Source of the DNA: Elusimicrobia bacterium RIFOXYA2_FULL_47_53 | GTDB taxonomy: Bacteria > Elusimicrobiota > Endomicrobiia > Endomicrobiales > XYA2-FULL-47-53 | NCBI GenBank assembly: GCA_001800315.1 | Contig: MGVE01000001.1 | Coordinates: 62,001 to 126,000 of the forward strand | Direction: 5' to 3' | Length of the DNA: 64,000 bases | In this document: positions 41,033 to 49,870 of the stretch, in pieces | Numbering within the stretch: the first letter of the stretch is position 1 | Layout of the letters: each line of letters starts with the position of its first letter | The notes under the pieces: model-generated | Seen by the model: the letters and a program-made list of their open reading frames with translations, nothing else | The model's database searches: none | What the model was told of the DNA's origin: nothing | Made by a program: the position numbers and the translations under genes

Positions 41033-42281
41033 TTGGTTTTCTGCGCGAATCTAAAAGATAAAAGAAGGCGTAGGCGGCAAAGATTGAAATATAGGGTTGA
41101 ATGGGGTATCTGTACACTAGCCCCTCATCCAAAAGGCTGAACCCGTGCATTAAAGAGTAATAAATAATAAATATCAGAAGAAGCCCGCTCTTTTCACTCT
41201 TCCTTACCGATAAATACATTCCGTAGAACGCTATAGGGAAAAGCAACAGCCAGGTAATGGACTTGTAAACTTTGGCAAACGGTTTCATTATGGGGGTTAC
41301 GGGGCTCCAAAAAGCTATAAATCGTTTACCGGAGAGATAAAAAAATTCCTTTGAATTGTATTTAATAACGGATACTGCAACAGCAAAAATACTTTTTTTA
41401 GTATTTAAAGTTGTAATATTTCTCTCATACACTAACGAGCTGGAAGCCTCGTCCGAAAGCGGAGAAAACTTATCAAACAATACATAATTCCTGACCGCCC
41501 ACGGCAAAAGAGTGAGGCATATTATTCCGAGCATAATAGCAGAAACCAGGGGTTTCTTAATTTGATTTTCCTTATATACATAAAATACCCAAATAAAAAT
41601 AAAAGGAATAAAAGGCACCAGAGTCACTCTGGTCAAACAACCAAGGCCGTATATTATTGAGCCGAAATAAATTAAACTCCTCTTTGAGCTGTTTACCCCT
41701 TTGATAATCAGCAAAAATGAAAGAATAATAAAAAAAATGAATAGTGTCTCTGTCCGGATTTTGTTAGTCCAGAAAATCAGGTCAGGGTAGCAGGCTACGA
41801 TCAGTGACGACAATACCGCGATGTTTTTGGAGAATATTTCTTTTGCCAGGTAATATATTAGGACACTGGACAGGGAAGCGATAATAATCTGTGGTATCAG
41901 GTATGAGATAGTATTTATTTTAAACAGGAAAAAACATGCTGCCAGAAAGATGGGATATAAAGGAGGCACTAAATTAAAATAATAATACGAAGACTCTTTA
42001 TGCTTGAAAGAAAGATCCGGCCTGGCAAGCATTTCTTCCGGCAGCCTGTAAAAATTAATATCAATGGTGTGAAGGCCATGGCCCTCCAGAAGGGCGCGAG
42101 CCGGCCACGCGTACCAATGCTCGTCGTTTATCAGGTTTCTATAAACATCTTCGCCCCAGAACAAAAATGGCTTATGGAACGCGTATTTTTCCCGCGCAAA
42201 ATTTAGCCCAAAGCTTAGGGTACAAGCGAACAAAAAAAGCAATATTAAATATTTCTTCTCGGTTAGCTTCAATAAAGGCAT
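41022..42281 (-). CDS. GT39/ArnT-like membrane glycosyltransferase
   Basis: The 419-residue polytopic protein has about 11 hydrophobic segments. After the first, a loop with WGEDVYRNLINDEHWYAWPARALLEG near residues 40-66 holds acidic and aromatic residues typical of the first periplasmic loop of GT-C (PMT_2/GT39) enzymes, ARALLEGHG being a common hallmark. Such transferases use polyprenyl-phosphate sugars at the periplasmic face. It pairs with the GT2-DUF2304 genes directly downstream. The acceptor could be the surface glycan, lipid A or protein. Confidence 0.8.
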   Translation of the reverse strand: MPLLKLTEKKYLILLFLFACTLSFGLNFAREKYAFHKPFLFWGEDVYRNLINDEHWYAWPARALLEGHGLHTIDINFYRLPEEMLARPDLSFKHKESSYYYFNLVPPLYPIFLAACFFLFKINTISYLIPQIIIASLSSVLIYYLAKEIFSKNIAVLSSLIVACYPDLIFWTNKIRTETLFIFFIILSFLLIIKGVNSSKRSLIYFGSIIYGLGCLTRVTLVPFIPFIFIWVFYVYKENQIKKPLVSAIMLGIICLTLLPWAVRNYVLFDKFSPLSDEASSSLVYERNITTLNTKKSIFAVAVSVIKYNSKEFFYLSGKRFIAFWSPVTPIMKPFAKVYKSITWLLLFPIAFYGMYLSVRKSEKSGLLLIFIIYYSLMHGFSLLDEGLVYRYPIQPYISIFAAYAFFYLLDSRRKPNEQ

Positions 42282-42291
42282 CTATGACCCT

Positions 42292-43221
42292 CTATTTGAT
42301 GCCTTTGAAGTATTGAATCGTATTGGTAAGTCCCGTGACAAGAGGCACCTCCGGCTTCCATTTAAACAGCTTCTGCGCGCGGGATATGTCGGGGCGCCTG
42401 ACTTTCGGGTCGTCAACCGGGAGCGGTTTATAAACTATCTTTGATTTGGAACCGGTTATCTTTATGATTTCCTTCGCGAGCTCATTGAGAGTTATCTCAT
42501 GCGGGTTGCCGATATTTACCGGCTGATTGTATCCGGAGAGAAGCAGTTTGTAAAGGCCGTTCACAAGGTCTGAAACATAGCAAAAGGAGCGCGTCTGCTG
42601 TCCCTTGCCGAACACCGTAACTGGTTTGTTTTTCAGAGCCTGCCTTATAAACTCCGGCACGGCGCGTCCGTCATGGCCTCTCATTCTGGGCCCGTAAGTA
42701 TTGAATATCCTGACAATTCTTATGTCAACCTTGTGGTAGGTGTGATATGCCATAGTCATGGCTTCGGCGAAACGCTTTGCTTCGTCATAAACGCCGCGCG
42801 GGCCTATGGGATTGACATTGCCCCAGTAAGTTTCGGGCTGAGGATTAACGAGCGGGTCTCCGTAGACTTCGGAGGTTGAGGCAAGCATAAATATCGCCCC
42901 TTTTTCCTTAGCCAGGCCGAGAGCCTTGTGCGTTCCCAGAGCGCCGACTTTAAGAGTCGGTATCGGTATTTTCAGGTAATCAATCGGGCTTGCCGGAGAG
43001 GCAAAGTGCATTACAGCGTCAATCTTGCCAGGGACATGAATGAAATTTGTAACATCATGTTTAATAAACTGAAAGTTTTTGTTCCCAAAAAGATGTTCTA
43101 TGTTCTTAAGGCTGCCCGTGATAAGGTTATCCATCGCGATAACGCTGTGGCCTTTGGATATAAGAAAATCCGACAAGTGTGAACCTAAAAATCCCGCGCC
43201 GCCCGTAATAAGAATTCTCAC
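42292..43221 (-). CDS. UDP-glucuronate decarboxylase (UDP-xylose synthase) family SDR
   Basis: The 309-residue extended SDR has [10 protein letters not shown] at residue 7, [11 protein letters not shown] near 72, [12 protein letters not shown] near 111 and [10 protein letters not shown] near 142 (Tyr-x3-Lys), with R-x-F-N-T-Y-G-P near 166. The FASPASP and PVNPIG-type blocks are characteristic of UXS, which decarboxylates UDP-glucuronate to UDP-xylose. The substrate is made by the Ugd gene two genes away. The start is GTG 43221. ten bases separate the stop from the GT39-like gene. Assignment to UXS over related UDP-glucuronate 4-epimerases is likely but not certain. Confidence 0.87.
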   Translation of the reverse strand: MRILITGGAGFLGSHLSDFLISKGHSVIAMDNLITGSLKNIEHLFGNKNFQFIKHDVTNFIHVPGKIDAVMHFASPASPIDYLKIPIPTLKVGALGTHKALGLAKEKGAIFMLASTSEVYGDPLVNPQPETYWGNVNPIGPRGVYDEAKRFAEAMTMAYHTYHKVDIRIVRIFNTYGPRMRGHDGRAVPEFIRQALKNKPVTVFGKGQQTRSFCYVSDLVNGLYKLLLSGYNQPVNIGNPHEITLNELAKEIIKITGSKSKIVYKPLPVDDPKVRRPDISRAQKLFKWKPEVPLVTGLTNTIQYFKGIK

Positions 43222-43264
43222 AAAAGACTCCTCTAAAGTATAATTCTGACAGAATCGTTTTTAA

Positions 43265-44192
43265 TTAATACTTAATAATATAGTTAACAAATGCATTGAC
43301 CGGCCTGGTTTCACTGCCGCCCGAAGAAAAGGTTGAACCAGCATTAGTTGCAGGGTCAAATGTGTTATCAAATCTTCTACGGTTAGTTCCACCCAAGTCC
43401 GGAATATTCAGGTCATTGCGAGGTTCATTCATGACACCCAAATAGTGCCAATGAGATTTAATTTCATCGGCTTGTATTGATCCGATATTATCACCGCTAT
43501 TTCCACCCGCAGTCATAACAGGTCTTGATCCCCTATCGGGATCTCTTCCTGCCCCATTGTCCCAGCCTCGTAGGAACCTACCGCGCATATCAGGGACATT
43601 AAAAGTGGTTGCCCCGTCGCCAGAGCCAAAATTAGTCTCAATCGCGGCGAAAAGGTCAGAGTATGTTGTTCTTGAAACAGATTGTCCGTTGCAGAGAAGC
43701 CATCCTGCGGGGGCAGACACACCGCCATAGGGACGGAACAAAGTTCTTCATGTTTCCATCGGACTGTATTGAGGCTACTGTGCTTCCGCCTATTGAAAAA
43801 TGTATATTCTGTCCCGCGGATTTTTCTATATCCTCCGCTGTTTTGGAATGAAGGGAAAAAGCCTGGGATGTAATCTTCTCTCTCGGGGAGAGCTCCTTGC
43901 CGGAAATTACCGTCTCAATCCAAAGGTTTTTAGCGCGCCAATCAACGGTTGTCGGAGTTAATACATAACTGAACACACCGTTGCTAACCAAAATATTAAC
44001 ATTTCCGGAAGACCAAACTTGGTTTCCGCCTGTCAGGGCATCAAAGATCTTAAAAGACATTGTTCTGTTTGCTGAAACGGGCTGTCCATATTCGTGTAGC
44101 CTGCCTTGATAGGTTATCTCAACCGGCACTTCAGCAAAGATTACCGCGACGGCAGTAAAACATACTAAAACAGCTCCTAAAATATTTTTCAC
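43265..44192 (-). pseudogene. Frameshifted secreted protein: ITYQGRL domain plus phage-collar-like domain
   Basis: From GTG 44192 (after a GGGGGGATAT leader) the frame encodes a signal peptide, the same ITYQGRL domain as the protein at 33.8-34.7 kb, and a linker, then reads into junk at about 43733. In the neighbouring frame from there to 43265 is a domain of about 155 residues with APAGWLLCNGQSVSR, FNVPDMRGRFLRGWD and SHWH motifs, typical of phage tail-collar or fibre-tip domains. Reading the collar frame requires skipping one base near 43733 (FVP joins PYGG). Full length would be near 308 residues. It is either a pseudogene or a one-base assembly error. Confidence 0.8.
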
Positions 44193-44219
44193 GATATCCC
44201 CCCAACAGCTGAATATTTC

Positions 44220-45512
44220 TTATCTTCCCATACTTTTGTAAGTTATATCAAGTTTCTTCATTACCTGCGGCTCAAAAATATTTCTTCCGTCAATAATTAT
44301 TGGATGTTTCAGCAGGCGCCTGACTTTGGACAAGTCCAGCTCTTTGAATTCGTTCCACTCGGTAACGATAACAAGGCAATCCGCGCCTTTCGCAGCGTCG
44401 TAAGCATTCTTTTTGAAAGTGACGCCTTTTAAAATCATTTTCGCTTTTTTCATGGCCGCCGGGTCGTAAGCCTGAATCCTGGCTCCGTGCTCCTGAAGCA
44501 TGGCTATTATATCCACCGAAGGCGCGAAACGCATATCGTCGGTATCGGGCTTAAAGGCCAGCCCGAGGACGCCAATGGTTTTTCCTTTCAGGTTCCATAC
44601 CGCTTCCTCAATTTTCTTTACGAGCAGTTTTCTCTGATACTCGTTAATTTCCTTTACTTCTTTCAGCAGCTTAAAGTCAAAACCCATCTTTTTGGAAATC
44701 CAGTAGAAGGCTTCAAGGTCTTTTGGAAAACAAAAGCCTCCGAAACCTATGCCGGCATTCAGGAAAGAGCGTCCGATGCGCTTATCCATTCCCATGCCCT
44801 CCGCGACCTTGGCGACATCGGCTCCTGTCTTTTCGCAAAGATTGGCGACAGCGTTAATATAGGATATCTTCATAGCCAGATAAGAATTTGAGGCATGTTT
44901 TATTATCTCGGCGCTTTTGATGTCGGTCACAAGCACGGGAGCTTTTATCGGCGCGTAAATTTCCTTAAGCAGATTTTCCGCCCTTTTGCTTTTTACTCCT
45001 ATCACTATCCTGTCGGGGTTAAAGGTGTCATAGACAGCCGACCCTTCTCTTAAAAACTCCGGGTTTGACGCGACATCAAATTCAACATTCTTTTTTATGT
45101 TGCGTTTTATGGTCATCTCAACCCATTCGCCCGTCTCAACGGGAACCGTGGATTTATCAACGATAAGTTTATAGGAATTCATGTTAGCGGCTATCTGAGA
45201 GGCTACGGTTTCCACAAAAGAGAGGTCGGCCGAACCGTCGTCCCTTGGCGGCGTGCCAACCGCAATAAAAATAGTCTCCGATGATTTCACGCTCTCCCCA
45301 AGGTTAGTGGAAAAAGACAGCCGCCCGGACTTTATATTCTTTTTGACTATTTCCGCGAGGCCCGGCTCGTAGATTGGCATTACATTCTTTCTGAGCATGG
45401 CAATCTTGGATTTATCAACATCAACACAGATGACTTTATGCCCTAAATCTGATAAACAGGCGCCCGTCACAAGCCCCACATAGCCGGTTCCCACAACGCA
45501 AATCTTACGCAT
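44220..45512 (-). CDS. ugd: UDP-glucose 6-dehydrogenase
   Basis: The 430-residue protein has GTGYVGLVTGACLSDLGH near residue 8, the ASNPEFLREGSA block near 157, the catalytic-Cys region NAGIGFGGFCFPKDL near 252 and GLAFKPDTDD near 318. It oxidises UDP-glucose twice with NAD to UDP-glucuronate. The product can be used directly or passed to the UXS-type enzyme at 42.3-43.2 kb. It overlaps rfbD by eight bases. Length and motif order are standard for Ugd. Confidence 0.95.
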   Translation of the reverse strand: MRKICVVGTGYVGLVTGACLSDLGHKVICVDVDKSKIAMLRKNVMPIYEPGLAEIVKKNIKSGRLSFSTNLGESVKSSETIFIAVGTPPRDDGSADLSFVETVASQIAANMNSYKLIVDKSTVPVETGEWVEMTIKRNIKKNVEFDVASNPEFLREGSAVYDTFNPDRIVIGVKSKRAENLLKEIYAPIKAPVLVTDIKSAEIIKHASNSYLAMKISYINAVANLCEKTGADVAKVAEGMGMDKRIGRSFLNAGIGFGGFCFPKDLEAFYWISKKMGFDFKLLKEVKEINEYQRKLLVKKIEEAVWNLKGKTIGVLGLAFKPDTDDMRFAPSVDIIAMLQEHGARIQAYDPAAMKKAKMILKGVTFKKNAYDAAKGADCLVIVTEWNEFKELDLSKVRRLLKHPIIIDGRNIFEPQVMKKLDITYKSMGR

Positions 45513-46392
45513 TTAAATATCCTTTTTCTTTCAAAAATTCACCTACTGATTCCTGCCAGCTGCGAAGCGGCTCAAAGCCGTTAAGTTTCCATACATAGTT
45601 TCTCATTGCAGAAAAGCAGGGCCTTTTGGCCGGGAGGTTAAGGTTTTTTAATTCAATTTTTGAAATAGCTTCACTGCTGCCGTTTAGCATTTTAGCGATC
45701 TCAAGGCCTATTTCATAGCGGGAGGCATAACCGGAGTTTGAAATATGATAAGTTCCGTAGAGGTTTGTCTCAATAAGCCGGGCAAGAGCTTGGGAAAGGT
45801 CCCTGACATTGGTAGGTGAACTTACCATGTCAGAGGCTGTTTTAACGCTGCCGTCTGATGTAACGGCATCTGCTATCTGAGTGACAAAATTTGCTCTTAA
45901 ACTGCCGAACAGCCAGGAAGTCCTGACAATAAAATATTTGCTGAGCAGATCGCGCACGAACCGTTCACCGGCCAACTTTGAAGCTCCGTAAACGCTGACC
46001 GGGTTTACCTCGTGGAACTCGCTGTAGCCGCCCTCAGGTGTGTCATCTCCGGAAAACACATAGTCGGTGGATATATAAACCATTACCGCGTCAAATCTCT
46101 GGCAGGACAGAGCGACATTTCTTGTGGCCAAAGCGTTCATGCGGTAGGCTAAATCCGGGTCAGTTTCGCAGAGGTCAACATTAGTAACCGCCGCGGTATG
46201 AATTACAATATCGGGGTTTGCCTTAGTAATGGCTTCATAGGTTGATTGGGGGTCTGTTAAATCAACCTTAATAATATTGCGGCTGGATGAAGCCGCGTTA
46301 ATGTCAAGGCCGATAATTGTGTGTTTCGGTTCAAGAGTGCCGGTCAGTTCTGTGCCCAGCATTCCGTTTATGCCTGTTATCAGAATCTTCAT
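45505..46392 (-). CDS. rfbD: dTDP-4-dehydrorhamnose reductase
   Basis: The 295-residue extended SDR has ITGINGMLGTEL near residue 4, HTAAVTNVDLCE near 64, ISTDYVFSGD near 105 and YGASKLAGE near 132 (Tyr-x3-Lys). It performs the last step of dTDP-L-rhamnose synthesis, reducing the 4-keto group with NAD(P)H. It overlaps rfbB by four bases and ugd by eight bases. ITGxxGMLG is typical of RfbD/RmlD. Confidence 0.93.
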   Translation of the reverse strand: MKILITGINGMLGTELTGTLEPKHTIIGLDINAASSSRNIIKVDLTDPQSTYEAITKANPDIVIHTAAVTNVDLCETDPDLAYRMNALATRNVALSCQRFDAVMVYISTDYVFSGDDTPEGGYSEFHEVNPVSVYGASKLAGERFVRDLLSKYFIVRTSWLFGSLRANFVTQIADAVTSDGSVKTASDMVSSPTNVRDLSQALARLIETNLYGTYHISNSGYASRYEIGLEIAKMLNGSSEAISKIELKNLNLPAKRPCFSAMRNYVWKLNGFEPLRSWQESVGEFLKEKGYLNA

Positions 46393-47387
46393 ATTTTATA
46401 TTGTTTTTTGTAATAGCTTCCGAAATCTCTGTCTTTAAGTTTTTTCCACCACCAAAGGTTGGCGGCATACCAATCAACCGTGGATTTAAGCAGCTGCTTG
46501 AAGTTTGTGGAAGGAGCATAGCCAAGCTCTCTTTTTATTTTCGCGCAGTTGAGCGAATAACGCCTGTCGTGGCCGGGCCTGTCGGCAACTCTTTTAATGA
46601 GTTCCTTTCCTTTTCCGGTATACTCCAAAATAAGGCTTGTAAGTTCCAGGTTGGTAATCTCGTTTCCGCCGCCTATGTTGTATATTTCACCGTCTTTACC
46701 CTTATGGAGCACAAGGTCAACGCCCTTGCAGTGGTCGGTTACATAAAGCCAGTCGCGCACATTTTTGCCGTCGCCATAGAGCGGCAGCTGCTTGTCTTCA
46801 AGGGCGTTTGTCACAAACAGCGGTATTACTTTCTCCGGGTACTGAAACGGCCCGAAGTTATTGGACGCTCTGGTAATAAGCACCGGCACTTTGTGAGTTA
46901 CAAAGTAAGAGCGGGCCAGCAGGTCCCCCCCTGCTTTTGAAGAAGAGTAGGGGCTGTTGGGCGAAAGAGTGGATTTCTCGGTAAAAGAGCCCTTCTGAAT
47001 GCTTCCGTAAACTTCATCGGTTGAAATCTGAATATATCTTGCGGTTTTGTGCTTTTTAGCGGCTTCTAAAAGGGTATGGGTGCCGAAAACATCGGTCTTT
47101 ATAAAGGATCCTGATTCCATTATGGATCTGTCCACATGGGTTTCGGCCGCAAAGTTTATTATCGCGTCCACTTGTGGTACCAGTTTGTCCACGAGTTTCG
47201 CGTCGCAGATATCACCCTTTACAAATTTATAGCGCCTATTGGAGGCCACATCCAGCAGATTGTCCAGGTTGCCGGCGTATGTCAGTTTGTCCAGGTTTAT
47301 TATCTTATAGGTTTTGTATTTGTTTAAGATATGCCTTATAAAATTTGAACCAATGAATCCGGCTCCTCCGGTGACTAATAATTTCAT
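46389..47387 (-). CDS. rfbB: dTDP-glucose 4,6-dehydratase
   Basis: The 332-residue protein has GGAGFIGSNFIRH at residue 7, FAAETHVDRSI near 82, ISTDEVYG near 123 and YSSSKAGGD near 148, with the Asp-Glu active-site pair in TDEVYG as in RmlB. It converts dTDP-glucose to dTDP-4-keto-6-deoxyglucose, the branch point for dTDP-rhamnose. It is preceded five bases away by a 4-epimerase-like gene and is coupled to rfbD. Confidence 0.95.
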   Translation of the reverse strand: MKLLVTGGAGFIGSNFIRHILNKYKTYKIINLDKLTYAGNLDNLLDVASNRRYKFVKGDICDAKLVDKLVPQVDAIINFAAETHVDRSIMESGSFIKTDVFGTHTLLEAAKKHKTARYIQISTDEVYGSIQKGSFTEKSTLSPNSPYSSSKAGGDLLARSYFVTHKVPVLITRASNNFGPFQYPEKVIPLFVTNALEDKQLPLYGDGKNVRDWLYVTDHCKGVDLVLHKGKDGEIYNIGGGNEITNLELTSLILEYTGKGKELIKRVADRPGHDRRYSLNCAKIKRELGYAPSTNFKQLLKSTVDWYAANLWWWKKLKDRDFGSYYKKQYKI

Positions 47388-47391
47388 TGTA

Positions 47392-48324
47392 TTAATTGTT
47401 CTCCTTAAACCAGTTTATTGTTCTCTTCATGCCCTCTTCAAAAGAAACAAGGGGTTTATATTTGAGCAATTTTCCGGCTTTTGAAATATCGGCGCAGGTT
47501 CTGCGTACATCTCCCGCGCGGGGCTTTGTGTGCACTGCCTTAAGCTTTAGTCCGGTTATTTTCTCAACTGCTCTCGCGATATCGTTAACTGAATGCGTTT
47601 CATTGCAGGCTATATTAAATACTTCTCCCGAGACTCCCTTTGCCGTTGACGCGAGAATGTTGGCCGAGACGACATTGTCAATATATGTAAAATCGCGCGA
47701 CTGGTTGCCGTCTCCGTGAATTTCAACCGTGGTTCCGTCAAAAGCCGATTCTATGAACTTGGGTATTACGGCCGCGTACTTGGATTCCGGGTCCTGATTC
47801 GGACCAAAAACATTGAAGTAGCGAAGGCTCACGGTCTCAAATCCGAATGTCTTTGCAAAAACCCGGCAGTAATTCTCCGCGCCGAGTTTTGAAGTGGCGT
47901 AGGGCGAAATCGGGCCGGTCGGCTGTGATTCTCTCTGAGGTATAGTTTTAATATCGCCGTAAACCGATGAGGACGAAGCGTATACAAGCCTTTTTACTCC
48001 TGCCTGTCTCGCCGCGATAAGAAGCTTAAGGGATCCCGTAATGTTAACATCGTTTGAGCTTAACGGATCGTCAACAGACCTGGGAACGGAGCGCAGGGCC
48101 GCCTGGTGGAGAACAAAATCTATGCCCTTCAAGGCCTTTTGCAGGTCTTTTTCTTTTCTAATGTCGCCTTCAACGAAGTCAACTTTGCTCAAGACTCCGT
48201 TCAGATGAGAGAGCTTTCCGGTAGATAAGTTGTCAATAATCCTGACATAGTGCTTGCGTTTCAAGAGCTCTTTAGCGATGTTTGATCCGATAAAACCGGC
48301 CCCGCCGGTCACGAGGTATCTCAT
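47392..48324 (-). CDS. UDP-hexose/HexNAc 4-epimerase-like SDR (WbpP/GalE group)
   Basis: The 310-residue extended SDR has GGAGFIGSNI near residue 7, HQAALRSVPRSVDDP near 74, ASSSSVYGD near 117 and YATSKLGAE near 143. The ALRSVPRSVDDP block resembles that of WbpP/TviC/WbgU epimerases acting on UDP-GlcNAc or its acid, although GalE-like enzymes are also similar. It would supply UDP-galactose, UDP-GalNAc or an uronic derivative. It lies between the cupin and rfbB genes with short gaps. Confidence 0.87.
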   Translation of the reverse strand: MRYLVTGGAGFIGSNIAKELLKRKHYVRIIDNLSTGKLSHLNGVLSKVDFVEGDIRKEKDLQKALKGIDFVLHQAALRSVPRSVDDPLSSNDVNITGSLKLLIAARQAGVKRLVYASSSSVYGDIKTIPQRESQPTGPISPYATSKLGAENYCRVFAKTFGFETVSLRYFNVFGPNQDPESKYAAVIPKFIESAFDGTTVEIHGDGNQSRDFTYIDNVVSANILASTAKGVSGEVFNIACNETHSVNDIARAVEKITGLKLKAVHTKPRAGDVRRTCADISKAGKLLKYKPLVSFEEGMKRTINWFKENN

Positions 48325-48342
48325 AATTATCCTTTGTTAATT

Positions 48343-48798
48343 TTATTTATTTTTTCTTTCCCAGTTGTAAGGGATTTTCTTCGTATCCGCGGGAAGCCTG
48401 TATTCATCCGGCTCCTTGTAATTAAATGTCTCGGTGGGCGCGTTAATAATCATGGCTTCAGTCTCGCTTATGCACTTGAAACCGTGATAGACATTTTTTG
48501 GTATCTGTACGAGCATGGGATTGTGCTCGCCGATAAAAAACTCGTTGACCTCGCCTTTTGTTTTAGAGCCTTTTCTTGAATCGTAAAGCACCACTTTCAT
48601 CATGCCTTTCACGCAGATAAACGAATCGGTCTGTTTCTTGTGGTAGTGCCATCCTTTCACGACACCGGGATAGGCGGTGGTCATATAGACCTGGCCAAAA
48701 CGGATGAACTCAGGCCAGTCGGAGCGCATAAGTTCCATAACTCTGCCTCTCTCGTCACAATGCGGTTTTAACTGTTTAACTTTGACTCCGTCAATCAT
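48343..48798 (-). CDS. RmlC-like dTDP-sugar epimerase/isomerase (cupin)
   Basis: The 151-residue cupin protein has a conserved GWHYHKKQTDSF near residue 50 (the HxH area), IPKNVYHGFKC near 106 and YKEPDEYRL near 127. It belongs to the dTDP-4-dehydrorhamnose 3,5-epimerase family, but is about 30 residues shorter than standard RmlC. Next to rmlA and upstream of rmlB and rmlD, it likely does the epimerase step of rhamnose synthesis. A 3,4-ketoisomerase-type activity is an alternative because the sequence is divergent. Confidence 0.82.
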   Translation of the reverse strand: MIDGVKVKQLKPHCDERGRVMELMRSDWPEFIRFGQVYMTTAYPGVVKGWHYHKKQTDSFICVKGMMKVVLYDSRKGSKTKGEVNEFFIGEHNPMLVQIPKNVYHGFKCISETEAMIINAPTETFNYKEPDEYRLPADTKKIPYNWERKNK

Positions 48799-48808
48799 GG
48801 TGTCCCCT

Positions 48809-49870
48809 TTATATGATTTCCAGCTTTGAAGAATCGCCGACCATTATTCTATAGGCGGCGGGTTTTTTCTCGGTATGGCTGATCTGCACATTTTGCCCTA
48901 TCAAAGAATCTCCTATGCGTTTTATGTCCTTTATGGTTGAATTCTCAAGAACAATGGAATGCTCTATCTCGGAATTTTCAATTTTTACATTGAAATATAT
49001 GGAGGTAAAGGGCCCAATGTAGGAGTTAATAATCTCGGCGTTCTCGCCGATTATGGCCGGCCCGCGGATAGAACTGTTTACGACCTTGGCGCCTTTTTCA
49101 ATTACAACTTTCCCTTCAATATTTGAAGCGGAATCCACCGTGCCTCTTGTATCGGTCAGAATTGTGTCAAGTATCAGGCGGTTTGCTTCAAGCATGTCGT
49201 CAAGTTTGCCGGTATCTTTCCACCAGCCCTGTACTATATGAGGAGAAACCGTGTAATTGTTGTCAATGAGGTACTGAATGGCGTCGGTAATCTCCAGTTC
49301 GCCTCTGTCGGAGGGTTTAATGCTGTTTACCGCTGTGTGGATATTCTTGTCAAACATATAGACGCCGACAAGGGCCAGGTCGCTTTTTGGCTGTTTTGGT
49401 TTCTCTTCAAGATTTATAACTTTGGAGTCTTTTAAAACCGCCACTCCGAAATTTTCCGGGTGCGGCACCTTGGCGAGAAGAATCTGGGCGTTGGGTTTAT
49501 TTTTTACAAACTGGGCAATCTGTTCTTTTAAGCCGTCTTTAATAAGGTTGTCACCGAGATACATCACAAAATCGTCATCTTTGAGGAAATCCCGTGCTAT
49601 TTTAACGGCGTGAGCCAGGCCCAGAGGCGCCTCCTGCTGAATGTATGTGATATTGATTCCCCAGCGAGAGCCGTCCTTTAAGGCGGATCTGATTTCGTCG
49701 GCCGTGTCTCCCACTATAACGCCGACTTCCTTTATTCCGGCCTCGGCTATGGCCTCAAGCCCGTAAAATAAAATGGGCTTGTTGGCTATCGGGACAAGCT
49801 GTTTAGCCGAAGTATGAGTTATGGGGCGAAGCCGGGTGCCTTTGCCGCCGGAGAGAACGAGAGCTTTCAT
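48809..49870 (-). CDS. rfbA: Glucose-1-phosphate thymidylyltransferase, long form
   Basis: The 353-residue protein has the N-terminal nucleotidyltransferase signature LSGGKGTRLRPITHTSAKQLVP and YLGDNLI near 103, and a C-terminal left-handed beta-helix (IEGKVVIEKGAKVVNSSIRGPAIIGENAE in hexads, residues 250-330). The longer form with a beta-helix tail is found in many bacteria and archaea. It makes dTDP-glucose, the first step to dTDP-rhamnose. It directly follows the Gmd-like gene with a one-base overlap. Confidence 0.92.
   Translation of the reverse strand: MKALVLSGGKGTRLRPITHTSAKQLVPIANKPILFYGLEAIAEAGIKEVGVIVGDTADEIRSALKDGSRWGINITYIQQEAPLGLAHAVKIARDFLKDDDFVMYLGDNLIKDGLKEQIAQFVKNKPNAQILLAKVPHPENFGVAVLKDSKVINLEEKPKQPKSDLALVGVYMFDKNIHTAVNSIKPSDRGELEITDAIQYLIDNNYTVSPHIVQGWWKDTGKLDDMLEANRLILDTILTDTRGTVDSASNIEGKVVIEKGAKVVNSSIRGPAIIGENAEIINSYIGPFTSIYFNVKIENSEIEHSIVLENSTIKDIKRIGDSLIGQNVQISHTEKKPAAYRIMVGDSSKLEII

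Noticed and set aside
43265-43741. Collar domain as evidence of a prophage
   Set aside because: No other phage genes are in the window; the domain is fused (by frame restoration) to a secreted N-terminal domain shared with another non-phage gene.
46317-46940. 207-codon plus-strand open frame opposite rfbD/rfbB
   Set aside because: Lies entirely across two clearly real minus-strand genes with all catalytic motifs; low-complexity composition, no family features.
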